Notes: generated from the sequence alone by a model not told the origin. Shown: positions 1 to 7,949, counted from the stretch's first letter. The stretch is DNA of 33,884 nucleotides from Bacillota bacterium (GCA_012798795.1 JAAZMN010000075.1:1-33884); one strand, 5' to 3'. Numbers and translations are program-made.

Positions 1-848
1 GTGTTAATCTTATGAATTACTTCTTGAATAACCCAATCGGGAGTAGAAGCACCGGCAGTTATTCCGATTTTTTTTACTGCATCACCTAATATAATTCGCT
101 CATCTAATTCAGCACTGTTTTCAATTAATATTGTTTTTTCACAGTTCTCTCTGGATATTTCAAACAGTTTTTTCGTGTTTGAGCTGTGTTTACCACCTAT
201 AACAATCATTAGATCAACCTGCCGCGAAACCTCAACTGCACTCTGCTGTCTTTCTTTAGTTGCACTGCAAATAGTATTAAAAGCTTCTACTTCAGCACAT
301 CGTTTAGAAACAGCTGTCACAACCTGTTCAAAATTGTCCGCTTTTTCAGTTGTCTGAGCTACTATGCATACTTTTTGCCCAAGCCTGACATCATCTAGTT
401 CATTACCATCCCGAACTATAACTGCTGAATTATCACACCAGCCATTAATGCCGATCACTTCCGGATGCTTTTTATTGCCAACAATGATAATCTGATAACC
501 CAGAGAATGATATTTCTGTACCTTTTTATGAATAGTACTTACATAAGGACAAGTTGCATCTACTACTTTAGCACCGGTTTCATTTATTTTTTCTATCACA
601 TCCGGAGTAACTCCATGAGACCGCAATACTATAACATCATTTGCACTTAATTCGTCTATCTGGGCCAAATTGATGTCCTTGATATTGTGCGCCTCTAAAT
701 GTTCTATCACGTCATTATTATGAATAAGCGGTCCTAAAGTACTAACTTTTACGCCTTTAGTATAATAGTATTTGACTACCATATCCACAGCACGCTTAAC
801 CCCAAAACAAAATCCGGAGTTTTTAGCCAAAATAATCTCTTTATCCAT
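1..848 (-). CDS. ispH: 4-hydroxy-3-methylbut-2-enyl diphosphate reductase (IspH), C-terminus cut by left window edge
   Basis: Minus-strand reading from ATG at 848 is open to the edge: MDKEIILAKNSGFCFGVKRAVDMVVKYYYTKGVKVSTLGPLIHNNDVIEHL...VIVLRSHGVTPDVIEKI...VVDATCPYVSTIHKKV...VAQTT. These are IspH hallmark motifs with conserved Cys (GFCFGV, DATCP). Not in the ORF track because no stop lies within the window. Confidence 0.95.
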   Translation of the reverse strand, partial: MDKEIILAKNSGFCFGVKRAVDMVVKYYYTKGVKVSTLGPLIHNNDVIEHLEAHNIKDINLAQIDELSANDVIVLRSHGVTPDVIEKINETGAKVVDATCPYVSTIHKKVQKYHSLGYQIIIVGNKKHPEVIGINGWCDNSAVIVRDGNELDDVRLGQKVCIVAQTTEKADNFEQVVTAVSKRCAEVEAFNTICSATKERQQSAVEVSRQVDLMIVIGGKHSSNTKKLFEISRENCEKTILIENSAELDERIILGDAVKKIGITAGASTPDWVIQEVIHKIN

Positions 849-891
849 AATCTACCTCCGAGGCCGCTGTTTACACCGCAAACCAACTAAA

Positions 892-1410
892 TCAATTTTC
901 CGCTGAGATAAGTTCATTCAGAGGAAGGCCTGCTTTAGCTAAACTTCCCTTTAATGCAAGGGCAATTACAGAGTCAACACTATGGTGTAAAATGGTTCCG
1001 ACTCCAACAACGATAAAAGCTTGATATAAATCAAAGCCAAGCGGTATTACCACCAATGCTTCGCCAAGAGCATGGGGAACAGCGGTTAATGCCAAAACAA
1101 CCCAAGACTTCTTACCATTTCTGAAAAGCTTAGCACCAATCACTCCAAAAATTATGTGAACAGCTGCACGTATAGCCACAACTGGCCCCAGAGTAACAAA
1201 AAAACCGAATGCTGAACCAATACCAACCAAAGTCGCTACCCAAGGGCTGATAAACATGGCCAACATAGTAGGAACATGGCTACCTAAAGTAGCTGAAAAC
1301 GGCGGAATATATACCTGCAGCCAACCTTTAAAAACTGTCGGTATGAGAATTGCCAGCGCTGCCAATAATGAACCGTAAACTAATTCTTGCACCTGTAATC
1401 GAGATTTCAT
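892..1410 (-). CDS. niaX: ECF transporter S component, probable niacin transporter NiaX
   Basis: 172-aa hydrophobic protein of ECF S-component type; divergent from a 3H-domain NiaR-like regulator with a shared inverted-repeat operator candidate. Confidence 0.75.
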   Translation of the reverse strand: MKSRLQVQELVYGSLLAALAILIPTVFKGWLQVYIPPFSATLGSHVPTMLAMFISPWVATLVGIGSAFGFFVTLGPVVAIRAAVHIIFGVIGAKLFRNGKKSWVVLALTAVPHALGEALVVIPLGFDLYQAFIVVGVGTILHHSVDSVIALALKGSLAKAGLPLNELISAEN

Positions 1411-1459
1411 CCCATTCGCCTCCGCATTTGAATCTATTGCTTAGCTGTTATTTTAACAG

Positions 1460-1495
1460 AAATATTGTCAGCTGTCTATACACCTGACAATATTT
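1460..1495. promoter_or_regulatory. Putative NiaR operator in the niaX/niaR divergent region
   Basis: Perfect 12-bp inverted repeat AAATATTGTCAG (1460-1471) / CTGACAATATTT (1484-1495) around ctgtctatacac. Confidence 0.65.
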
Positions 1496-1569
1496 ATTGT
1501 AAAATAAAGGGAAAAATATTCTTTAAGCGAATGAAATCTTAAGTACATTCACAAAGAAAGGTGATTTAT

Positions 1570-2091
1570 ATGAGCAGTATAAAAAGACGTCAAGCTATTC
1601 TCAACCACCTCAAACATGCCAAACAACCAATAACCGGCGGACAACTGAGTAAATTATTCAACGTATCCAGACAAATAATAGTTGCCGATATTGCCTTACT
1701 ACGGGCAAAGGGAGCAGATATTATCGGTACACCCCAAGGATACATATATAATATTACAAGCTCACCTAGCTTCCAACAAAAAATTGCAGCAATACACTCA
1801 AACAGCCATGAGCAAATCCGCGAGGAATTAACCATAATCGTAGATAATGGAGCATCAATCCAAGATGTAATTGTTGAGCATCCCTTGTATGGCGAGATTA
1901 CGGCCAGCCTTCACATTTATTCCAGACATGATGTAGACAGATTTATTGAAAAACTAGCTAAATCCAACGCCGAACCGTTACTGGTTCTTACAGACGGACT
2001 CCATTTACATACTATAACTGCAGAAAATTTAGAAACACTGACCACAGTTAAGCAGATTTTAGCTGAAAAAGGTTATTTGGCTTTAGACTAA
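1570..2091 (+). CDS. niaR: NiaR-type transcriptional repressor (HTH_11 + 3H domain)
   Basis: N-terminal winged HTH (RRQAILNHLKHAKQPITGGQLSKLFNVSRQIIVADIALLRAKG..I.GTPQGYI) followed by a 3H-like domain (VEHPLYGEITASLHI...LTDGLHLHTI). RBS AAAGGTGA favours ATG 1570 over the ORF-track start at 1561. Confidence 0.85.
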   Translation: MSSIKRRQAILNHLKHAKQPITGGQLSKLFNVSRQIIVADIALLRAKGADIIGTPQGYIYNITSSPSFQQKIAAIHSNSHEQIREELTIIVDNGASIQDVIVEHPLYGEITASLHIYSRHDVDRFIEKLAKSNAEPLLVLTDGLHLHTITAENLETLTTVKQILAEKGYLALD

Positions 2092-3423
2092 TCAAAGACC
2101 TAAATACCATGTGGCGATGGAAAAATAAATCAGTACACCGGCAATATCTGCAATTGATGTTACCAATGGCCCACTGGCGGCTGCCGGATCAATATTGATC
2201 CGGTCGAATATAAATGGAAGCAGCATACCAATTAAACTGCCGATTATAACAACAATAGCCATGGACAGCGAAACTATAATTGCAAGATCCATACCGCCTC
2301 TGTAAAAACCTAGCACTGATACAGCCAGTGCCATACATATACCAAGAGAAATAGAAACCATAACTTCCTTTTTTAAAAGGTCAAACCAATCTTCCGTATC
2401 TACATCGCCTAAAGCCAGTGCACGAATCATCAAAGCAGCTGATTGAGAACCGGCATTCCCAGCACTGTCAATAAGCAGCGGCAGGAAAAAAACTAAGGAA
2501 ATCACTGATTGAATTGTCTCTTCAAAACTGGCAATCCCTGCACCTGAAAATATATTTACAAATACCAATATAAGCAGCCAGGGAAGCCGCTTCTTTATCA
2601 ATAATGAAGGACTGGCATTAAGTATAGTAGTGTCAAGTTCACCTACTGTTGCCATTTTATGTAAATCCTCTGTATATTCCTCATCAACAACATCCATAAT
2701 ATCGTCAACGGTAATAATTCCTACTAAGCGATTTTCATGATCCGTTACCGGCATTGCCAAAAAGTTATATTTCTTAAACAGTTCAGCCGCTCTTTCTTGA
2801 TTATCCAATGTTGTTACTGAAATTACATCCCGATGCATAATATCTTCAATCTTCTCGGTTAACGAATGCAGCACCAAATCTTTAAGGGTAACGATTCCTT
2901 CCAAATGCCGCTCATGATCCATTACATAACAAGTATAAACAGTTTCTTTCTCTAAGGCAGTGGCTCTAATTTTGCTTAACGCCTCTTCAACCGTCATTTC
3001 CTTTCTCAAACTGACAAATTCAATAGTCATTACACTTCCGGCAGAATCGTCAGGATAATTGAGAAACTGATTAATTAATTTTCGTTTCGATTCCGGAGTG
3101 TTAATGAGAATTCTCTTAACAACATTAGCCGGCATTTCTTCAAGAAAGTCGATCATATCATCAAAAAACAATTCATTTACAATTTCTTGAAGTTCTTTTT
3201 CATGAACTAATCTTGAGATTGACCCCTTACTGTCAGAGCTTAAAAATGAAAACACATCAACTGCTAATTCCTTAGGCAATAACCTAAATACCAGCAGACC
3301 GCTCTTAGAATCTAATTCATCAATAATTTCAGCAATATCCGGTGCTTTTAGTTCAAGCAGTGCTTCTTTTAACAAAACATATTCCTTGTCGTCCAGCAGT
3401 GACATAATCTGATCAAATTTCAT
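2092..3423 (-). CDS. mgtE: Magnesium transporter MgtE (N domain, CBS pair, TM domain)
   Basis: 443 aa with MgtE N domain, CBS motifs and C-terminal TM region (SAGNAGSQSAALMIRALALG); preceded by an M-box riboswitch; SD AGGAGGA 7 nt before ATG. Confidence 0.95.
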   Translation of the reverse strand: MKFDQIMSLLDDKEYVLLKEALLELKAPDIAEIIDELDSKSGLLVFRLLPKELAVDVFSFLSSDSKGSISRLVHEKELQEIVNELFFDDMIDFLEEMPANVVKRILINTPESKRKLINQFLNYPDDSAGSVMTIEFVSLRKEMTVEEALSKIRATALEKETVYTCYVMDHERHLEGIVTLKDLVLHSLTEKIEDIMHRDVISVTTLDNQERAAELFKKYNFLAMPVTDHENRLVGIITVDDIMDVVDEEYTEDLHKMATVGELDTTILNASPSLLIKKRLPWLLILVFVNIFSGAGIASFEETIQSVISLVFFLPLLIDSAGNAGSQSAALMIRALALGDVDTEDWFDLLKKEVMVSISLGICMALAVSVLGFYRGGMDLAIIVSLSMAIVVIIGSLIGMLLPFIFDRINIDPAAASGPLVTSIADIAGVLIYFSIATWYLGL

Positions 3424-3446
3424 GATAAATTCCTCCTTCTCTTCTA

Positions 3447-3494
3447 TTTTAGGAGGAGCTGCCGTAGATGATTATACAGATAGTCCTCCTAAAA
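3447..3494 (-). promoter_or_regulatory. Long hairpin overlapping the leader ORF 3' end, with an alternative anti-SD pairing
   Basis: Minus strand TTTTAGGAGGA (3494-3484) pairs perfectly with TCCTCCTAAAA (3457-3447). TCCTCCT (3457-3451) can instead pair with AGGAGGA (3437-3431), the mgtE SD. Confidence 0.55.
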
Positions 3495-3534
3495 GTATTC
3501 TGATCATAAATTGTCGTTTAGGACCTGAATCCAT
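3472..3534 (-). CDS. Candidate 20-aa leader peptide MDSGPKRQFMIRILLGGLSV between the M-box terminator and mgtE
   Basis: ATG at 3534, TAA at 3474-3472, strong SD GGAGGTGG just upstream; below the ORF-track length cutoff; lies in the readthrough part of the mgtE leader. Confidence 0.5.
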   Translation of the reverse strand: MDSGPKRQFMIRILLGGLSV

Positions 3535-3558
3535 ATAACCACCTCCACAAAATAAAAA

Positions 3559-3584
3559 CCTTACTCATAAATTACGAGTAAAGG
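3559..3584 (-). terminator. Intrinsic terminator of the M-box expression platform
   Basis: Minus strand CCTTTACTCGTAATTTATGAGTAAGG followed by TTTTTATTTT. Confidence 0.8.
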
Positions 3585-3616
3585 TAATTATAATCAGCAA
3601 AAATATATCTGACATT

Positions 3617-3771
3617 CTCCCTACTCGTGACAGCTTTGACTCCATACAACGTAAGGGCTAACCCTAGCTACATTAAATAACACCTTAATCCGATGTTACC
3701 TGCTAACCCTTTAGCATCTCTCGATATTGCAGGGCAGTAGCATATTTTTGTATAGTAATCTCACCTAACTG
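3617..3771 (-). ncRNA. M-box (ykoK) Mg2+ riboswitch aptamer
   Basis: Minus strand GTTAGGTGAG...CTATACAAAAATATGCTACTGCCCTGCAATATCGAGAGATGCTAAAGGGTTAGCAGG...GGATTAAGGTGTTATTTAATGTAGCT matches the M-box core (UUAGGUGAG, GCU-CUGCCC, AUGUCGAGAG, GGGU-AACAGG); upstream of mgtE. Boundaries approximate. Confidence 0.88.
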
Positions 3772-3789
3772 GTTTTTGGTTCCTATTAC

Positions 3790-3817
3790 ATTATAATGCA
3801 ATTACAGCAATTTGCAA
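3790..3817 (-). promoter_or_regulatory. Sigma-A-like promoter for the M-box/mgtE transcript
   Basis: Minus strand TTGCAA (3817-3812), 16 bp, TATAAT (3795-3790), just upstream of the riboswitch. Confidence 0.65.
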
Positions 3818-3919
3818 ATCATTTTCCCAAAATACCGGAATTAAGCATCAATTATTTTTTTATAACACATACTAACATTAAATAATTAAGTACAAGATTA
3901 CAAAGAAAGGAATATTACA

Positions 3920-4966
3920 GTGGACAAAATTAGAATAGCAATTATCGGAACCGGCATGGCATTTGAGCGGTTACACTACCCAGTATTTCGACAACTTAGC
4001 GATAAATTTGAAATTGTCGCTATATGTGATCAAGACCGGGAAAAGCTGGAAAAATGGCGCACCAATCTAGGATTAAAACCTGAAGATGCTTATACTGATT
4101 TTAAAGATATGCTGGTTCGCAGCGATGTAGACGCCTTTGATATATTAGTACCAATTGAACTAAACTTTAAAATTGCTGAAGCGGTTGCCCGTAGCAATAA
4201 ACCGTTTATCTTAGAAAAGCCTCTTGCGCCGACTCAAGAACAAGCTAATGCCGCCCGCAAACTAACAAAAAAATTTAATGTTCCAGTTATGGTAGCGGAA
4301 AACTATCGATACAATGAAGAAAATAATATTATTCGAGACCTAGTCCGCACTAAAGAAATAGGCGATGTTTTCTATTTCATTAAGAACAAAGTAATGGATT
4401 TTCCACAGGATATGCTTAAAGACGACTTTGCAGCTGCCGAGTGGAGGCAGCATCCCGAATTCCCCGGTGGAACTGTCTTCGATACAGGTGTACATGATAT
4501 TGCAGGATTACGGCATATTTTCGGAGCAGTTGATTTTGTTCATGCAGTTGCCCTACCCCAAAAAGCCGACTTTGCTCCTTACAGTGCTATCCAAGTCAAC
4601 CTGAGTTTTAAAACCGGAGTGATCGGACAATTTTCATTTTTTTCAGCAGGCGAAGAAATGCAGCGCCCCCTAATTGGACTGAGAATTTTCGGCAGCACTG
4701 GCATGATTTATCTTGAAGAAGCTACCTGTGGCACGATTAATGTAGCATATAATGACGGAAATAGTAAACAAATTCCATATGAACCAGACAAAGGCTTTTA
4801 TAATGAAATGCTCAATTTTTATAAAGCTGCAATTGGAGAAGAACCATTGTCAGTAACTCCGGAAATGGAATTTGGAGATGCAGATACTATGTTTGCCATT
4901 CTTAAATCAGCCCGAACAAACAGAATAGTTAAAGTAGACAAAACAAGAGAGTATGAATTCGTATAA
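3920..4966 (+). CDS. Gfo/Idh/MocA family NAD(P)-dependent oxidoreductase
   Basis: N-terminal Rossmann motif RIAIIGTGMAFERLHYP, EKP motif (FILEKPLAPT), C-terminal GFO_IDH_MocA domain; GTG start with RBS AGAAAGGAATATTAC. Confidence 0.9.
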   Translation: MDKIRIAIIGTGMAFERLHYPVFRQLSDKFEIVAICDQDREKLEKWRTNLGLKPEDAYTDFKDMLVRSDVDAFDILVPIELNFKIAEAVARSNKPFILEKPLAPTQEQANAARKLTKKFNVPVMVAENYRYNEENNIIRDLVRTKEIGDVFYFIKNKVMDFPQDMLKDDFAAAEWRQHPEFPGGTVFDTGVHDIAGLRHIFGAVDFVHAVALPQKADFAPYSAIQVNLSFKTGVIGQFSFFSAGEEMQRPLIGLRIFGSTGMIYLEEATCGTINVAYNDGNSKQIPYEPDKGFYNEMLNFYKAAIGEEPLSVTPEMEFGDADTMFAILKSARTNRIVKVDKTREYEFV

Positions 4967-4984
4967 ACAAATTATCTCAGCAAT

Positions 4985-5022
4985 AATAAGGCTGTCGGAA
5001 TCACGATACCGACAGCCTTATT
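4985..5022. terminator. Bidirectional terminator between convergent genes
   Basis: 14-bp perfect arms AATAAGGCTGTCGG (4985-4998) / CCGACAGCCTTATT (5009-5022). Confidence 0.85.
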
Positions 5023-5027
5023 TATAT

Positions 5028-5273
5028 TTAGTGTCTGATCTTTAATGCTTTTTCAACTTCATTTACTACTTGATCTGCACTTAAACCCGATGCATCAATA
5101 ATATGAGCTTCAGTATCGATGGTTTGATCTCCAAAACGATTTTTAGCCATGCCGCTGATAACAACTACATCCGCGTCTTGAAATCTAGAATCTAAATCCA
5201 AAACTTGATACCCTTGAGATTCGAGAGCTTGTCTTATATTAGTTAAGCTTTCATCCACAGCTATATTTCGAAT
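5028..5273 (-). CDS. YkuS/UPF0180 family small protein, probably starting at ATT
   Basis: Frame from ATT 5273: (M)RNIAVDESLTNIRQALESQGYQVLDLDSRFQ... The SD GGAGGTGAT ends 6 nt before ATT but about 21 nt before the GTG (5258) used in the ORF track. Confidence 0.7.
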   Translation of the reverse strand: MRNIAVDESLTNIRQALESQGYQVLDLDSRFQDADVVVISGMAKNRFGDQTIDTEAHIIDASGLSADQVVNEVEKALKIRH

Positions 5274-5387
5274 AACTAAATCACCTCCGGGAAATAAAAA
5301 ATGCTATTAACTTTACTTTCCCCAAAAAAGTGAGAAATATTTAAAGAAGTTAAAATAAGAAGTTAAAATCCAGCGGGAAGCACAATC

Positions 5388-5443
5388 ATTGTCAAATGGT
5401 TTATAATTTGTTATTGACAATAATGTATCTTCAACAGTATACT
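5388..5443 (+). promoter_or_regulatory. Promoter and possible autoregulatory operator of the PadR gene
   Basis: TTGACA (5414-5419), 18 bp, TATACT (5438-5443); inverted repeat ATTGTCAA (5388-5395)/TTGACAAT (5414-5421) overlaps the -35. Confidence 0.55.
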
Positions 5444-5461
5444 AACAATAGAGGTGATGAC

Positions 5462-5815
5462 ATGAGCGAAGTCTCTGATTTAATCGCAAGTCTAACCCAG
5501 GAATTGAGGCGTGGAACTATTATCGTTGGAGTTTTGAGCCAATTATCAGAGCCGCAATACGGATATTCATTAGTTTCAATATTGGAAGAAAAAGGACTTC
5601 AGGTTGAATCTAATACTCTCTATCCTTTGCTGAGGAGATTAGAAAAGCAGAAGCTACTTAAAAGCGTGTGGGATACTAAAGAATCCAGACCGCGTAAATA
5701 TTATGTATTAACTGAAATGGGTACTGAAATCTTTGCCAGGCTTTGTATTGAGTGGAGAAATATGGCGGACAGTCTCGATAAACTGCTGGATGAATATGAA
5801 AATAACCGGTCTTAG
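5462..5815 (+). CDS. PadR family transcriptional regulator
   Basis: MSEVSDLIASLTQELRRGTIIVGVLSQLSEPQYGYSLVSILEEKGLQVESNTLYPLLRRLEKQKLLKSVW...SRPRKYYVLTEMG, a PadR winged helix. Start placed at 5462 (RBS GAGGTGAT) because 5396 would lie upstream of the promoter. Confidence 0.88.
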   Translation: MSEVSDLIASLTQELRRGTIIVGVLSQLSEPQYGYSLVSILEEKGLQVESNTLYPLLRRLEKQKLLKSVWDTKESRPRKYYVLTEMGTEIFARLCIEWRNMADSLDKLLDEYENNRS

Positions 5816-6117
5816 TCTTTATCTGTATTTGAACACTTAAGATCTTTCGCTGCTTGTCTATCAAGTTTATAGACAAATGCCAACACCACAGCTGCAGCTT
5901 CATAAAGCTCAGGTGGTATTTCTGAGCCTATATCTAAATTTATAAGTTGCTCTACCAAAGCAGGATCCTGATAAAGAGGAATATTATACTTTTTTGCTAA
6001 AGCGATAATATCATCAGCTATCAGGCGTACACCCTTTGCAGTTATTTCAGGACTGCTGTTAACACTAGGATCGTAGCGTAAAGCTGCTGCTTTATTATAC
6101 TCGTGTTTTTTGTTCAT
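5812..6117 (-). CDS. Standalone FlhB C-terminal-domain-like protein (EscU/YscU/HrcU-FlhB family, YlqH-like)
   Basis: MNKKHEYNKAAALRYDPSVNSSPEITAKGVRLIADDIIALAKKYNIPLYQDPALVEQLINLDIGSEIPPELYEAAAVVLAFVYKLD matches FlhB residues after the NPTH site; ATG 6117 has RBS GAGGGGAAG. Confidence 0.82.
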   Translation of the reverse strand: MNKKHEYNKAAALRYDPSVNSSPEITAKGVRLIADDIIALAKKYNIPLYQDPALVEQLINLDIGSEIPPELYEAAAVVLAFVYKLDRQAAKDLKCSNTDKD

Positions 6118-6130
6118 AATAATCTTCCCC

Positions 6131-7366
6131 TCAAATCCGTAAATCAACTGAGCCTTTGGCCTGCTCAAACACAATATCCAATAATCGCCGTTTAGGCCTA
6201 AGCTCTTTAACGTCTCGGGAATTTACAGTGATGGACTTAAAAAAAGCTTTACCTGCTTTACTTAATTCATTAATTTGATCAATATTAGCCTTAATCATTT
6301 CAGCAGCCCAAGGCTCAGCTGCTGTAATGGTTAATAAAAATTCATCATGTTTAAACTTTATATCAGCTATTATTAATCCTAAATTGGCGGTGGGAATCTC
6401 TACAACTAAGTCAAAGCCTGACTTTTTTTGTGAAGACCTCTGTTTTGATTCATCGCCTTCAAATCCGTCTTTAAAGAACAGCATATTTACATGAAAAAGA
6501 TTACCATCATGATAAATTGGAATTTGACAATAAAACGGATTAGCCAGTAAATTGCTCTGTTTTAATGCTGAGTTCAAGAGTTTTTCAACGGTCATTTGTT
6601 CTGCCAAATCAATAATTAAGTTCATGAAAGGCATAATTTTTTCATTTTCAATTTCATCTGTAGCTCGCTCAAAACTGAACGCCTTATTAAACAGAAAGAA
6701 TAATGAAAATAAATTTAATGCCGGCTCGGGCTGTAAAAAAGCCGCAGATTGCGGATGAACAACATTTTGCGAGGGAACCAAGAGAACCACAGGCCGCTGG
6801 GAAGTCCATCGAGACAGTTCATTAGGAATCTCCAAATCATATCTGCTATCCGGCAGTAATTCTAGTAATTCATCCCGATAATTAATTAGTTCCACTAATT
6901 TGTATGCCAATTTTGGTTCCTGCCAATACTGAAACCATAAACGCAAATTAGAATGAGTCAGCGGAATCTCCGTCCTCAGCAGTAACTTAAATTGATTAAC
7001 TGCATTTGTAATCAAAGATGAAGCACGCTGTTTATTTTCAAATCTAACTCGATGAACAGTAGCACAATCTTCAATTTTAAGTTTGAACCCGAAATAATTT
7101 AAATAGTGGTTTAACCAAGTAATAATTTCAAATGTCTCAGGAATGGAAAATTGACTAAAAATATCGCCTAGAGATTGACCTTGCGACTGTATACCAGTTG
7201 ATGAAGTTTGAATAATGCTAAATATCTGCTTTGCATCACAGGGTCTCACTTGCTCATTTAAAGTAACTAAAGCAGCGTTCTTTGGCGGTACTTTTGTCTG
7301 AACTAAAAATGTCCTGCCCCGCCAGTTTACTATCGTCCAAGAGGTATTGGGATTGAGAATCTCCAT
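6131..7366 (-). CDS. FliK-like/YlqG-like protein with a C-terminal Flg_hook-like region
   Basis: C-terminal segment LGLIIADIKFKHDEFLLTITAAEPWAAEMIKANIDQINELSKAGKAFFKSITV resembles the FliK C-terminal domain; directly upstream of the FlhB-like gene (13-nt gap). Confidence 0.55.
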   Translation of the reverse strand: MEILNPNTSWTIVNWRGRTFLVQTKVPPKNAALVTLNEQVRPCDAKQIFSIIQTSSTGIQSQGQSLGDIFSQFSIPETFEIITWLNHYLNYFGFKLKIEDCATVHRVRFENKQRASSLITNAVNQFKLLLRTEIPLTHSNLRLWFQYWQEPKLAYKLVELINYRDELLELLPDSRYDLEIPNELSRWTSQRPVVLLVPSQNVVHPQSAAFLQPEPALNLFSLFFLFNKAFSFERATDEIENEKIMPFMNLIIDLAEQMTVEKLLNSALKQSNLLANPFYCQIPIYHDGNLFHVNMLFFKDGFEGDESKQRSSQKKSGFDLVVEIPTANLGLIIADIKFKHDEFLLTITAAEPWAAEMIKANIDQINELSKAGKAFFKSITVNSRDVKELRPKRRLLDIVFEQAKGSVDLRI

Positions 7367-7415
7367 TATTCATCCTCCTCGACAAAAATTATATATCTCA
7401 ACCGGAAGTGATTTT

Positions 7416-7886
7416 ATGAAATACAAAATCGGTGTAATATCAGATACCCATGGCCTTTTACGTCCCCATGTCTTGACTCATTTCCAAGGTATGGACTTAA
7501 TTATTCATGCAGGAGATATCGGTTCACCTGAAATACTGACTAAACTGAAAACCATCACAAACACGACAGCTGTTTTAGGTAACATGGATGTCCCATATTA
7601 CTATCCAGGAATAACAACAACAAAAAGCCTAGAAATATTAGAGAAGAAAATTTATGTTATTCATAATATTGATATGCTAAACATTGACCCGACTGAACTT
7701 GGAATAGATTTAATCATTTTCGGGCATTCTCATCGTCCAACTCTGCAAAAGAAAAGTAATGTGTTATATTTTAACCCTGGCAGCGCTGGTCCACAAAGAT
7801 TTAAACTGCCGATAACACTAGGAATGATTAATATTACTGAGAATAAAATTACAGGAAAGCACATCCGAATAAAACCGCAGTCTTGA
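7416..7886 (+). CDS. YfcE/MJ0936-type metallophosphoesterase
   Basis: MKYKIGVISDTHGLLRPHVL...LIIHAGDIGSPEIL...AVLGNMD...LIIFGHSHRPTLQKK...FNPGSAGPQR, all metallophosphoesterase motifs; ATG 7416 with RBS GGAAGTGA. Confidence 0.9.
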   Translation: MKYKIGVISDTHGLLRPHVLTHFQGMDLIIHAGDIGSPEILTKLKTITNTTAVLGNMDVPYYYPGITTTKSLEILEKKIYVIHNIDMLNIDPTELGIDLIIFGHSHRPTLQKKSNVLYFNPGSAGPQRFKLPITLGMINITENKITGKHIRIKPQS

Positions 7887-7891
7887 AAAAA

Positions 7892-7931
7892 TACCCTCAA
7901 ATTAATCTTATAAAAGACGTATTTGAGGGTA
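7892..7931 (-). terminator. Terminator between convergent genes, T-tract oriented for pdxS
   Basis: TACCCTCAAAT (7892-7902) / ATTTGAGGGTA (7921-7931); minus strand followed by TTTTTTC. Confidence 0.75.
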
Positions 7932-7949
7932 CAAGCTTGTGTTATTAAG

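Noticed and set aside
175-650. Plus-strand ORFs 175..357 and 465..650
   Set aside because: They lie antisense within the clear ispH reading frame, have no RBS and no recognisable protein features.
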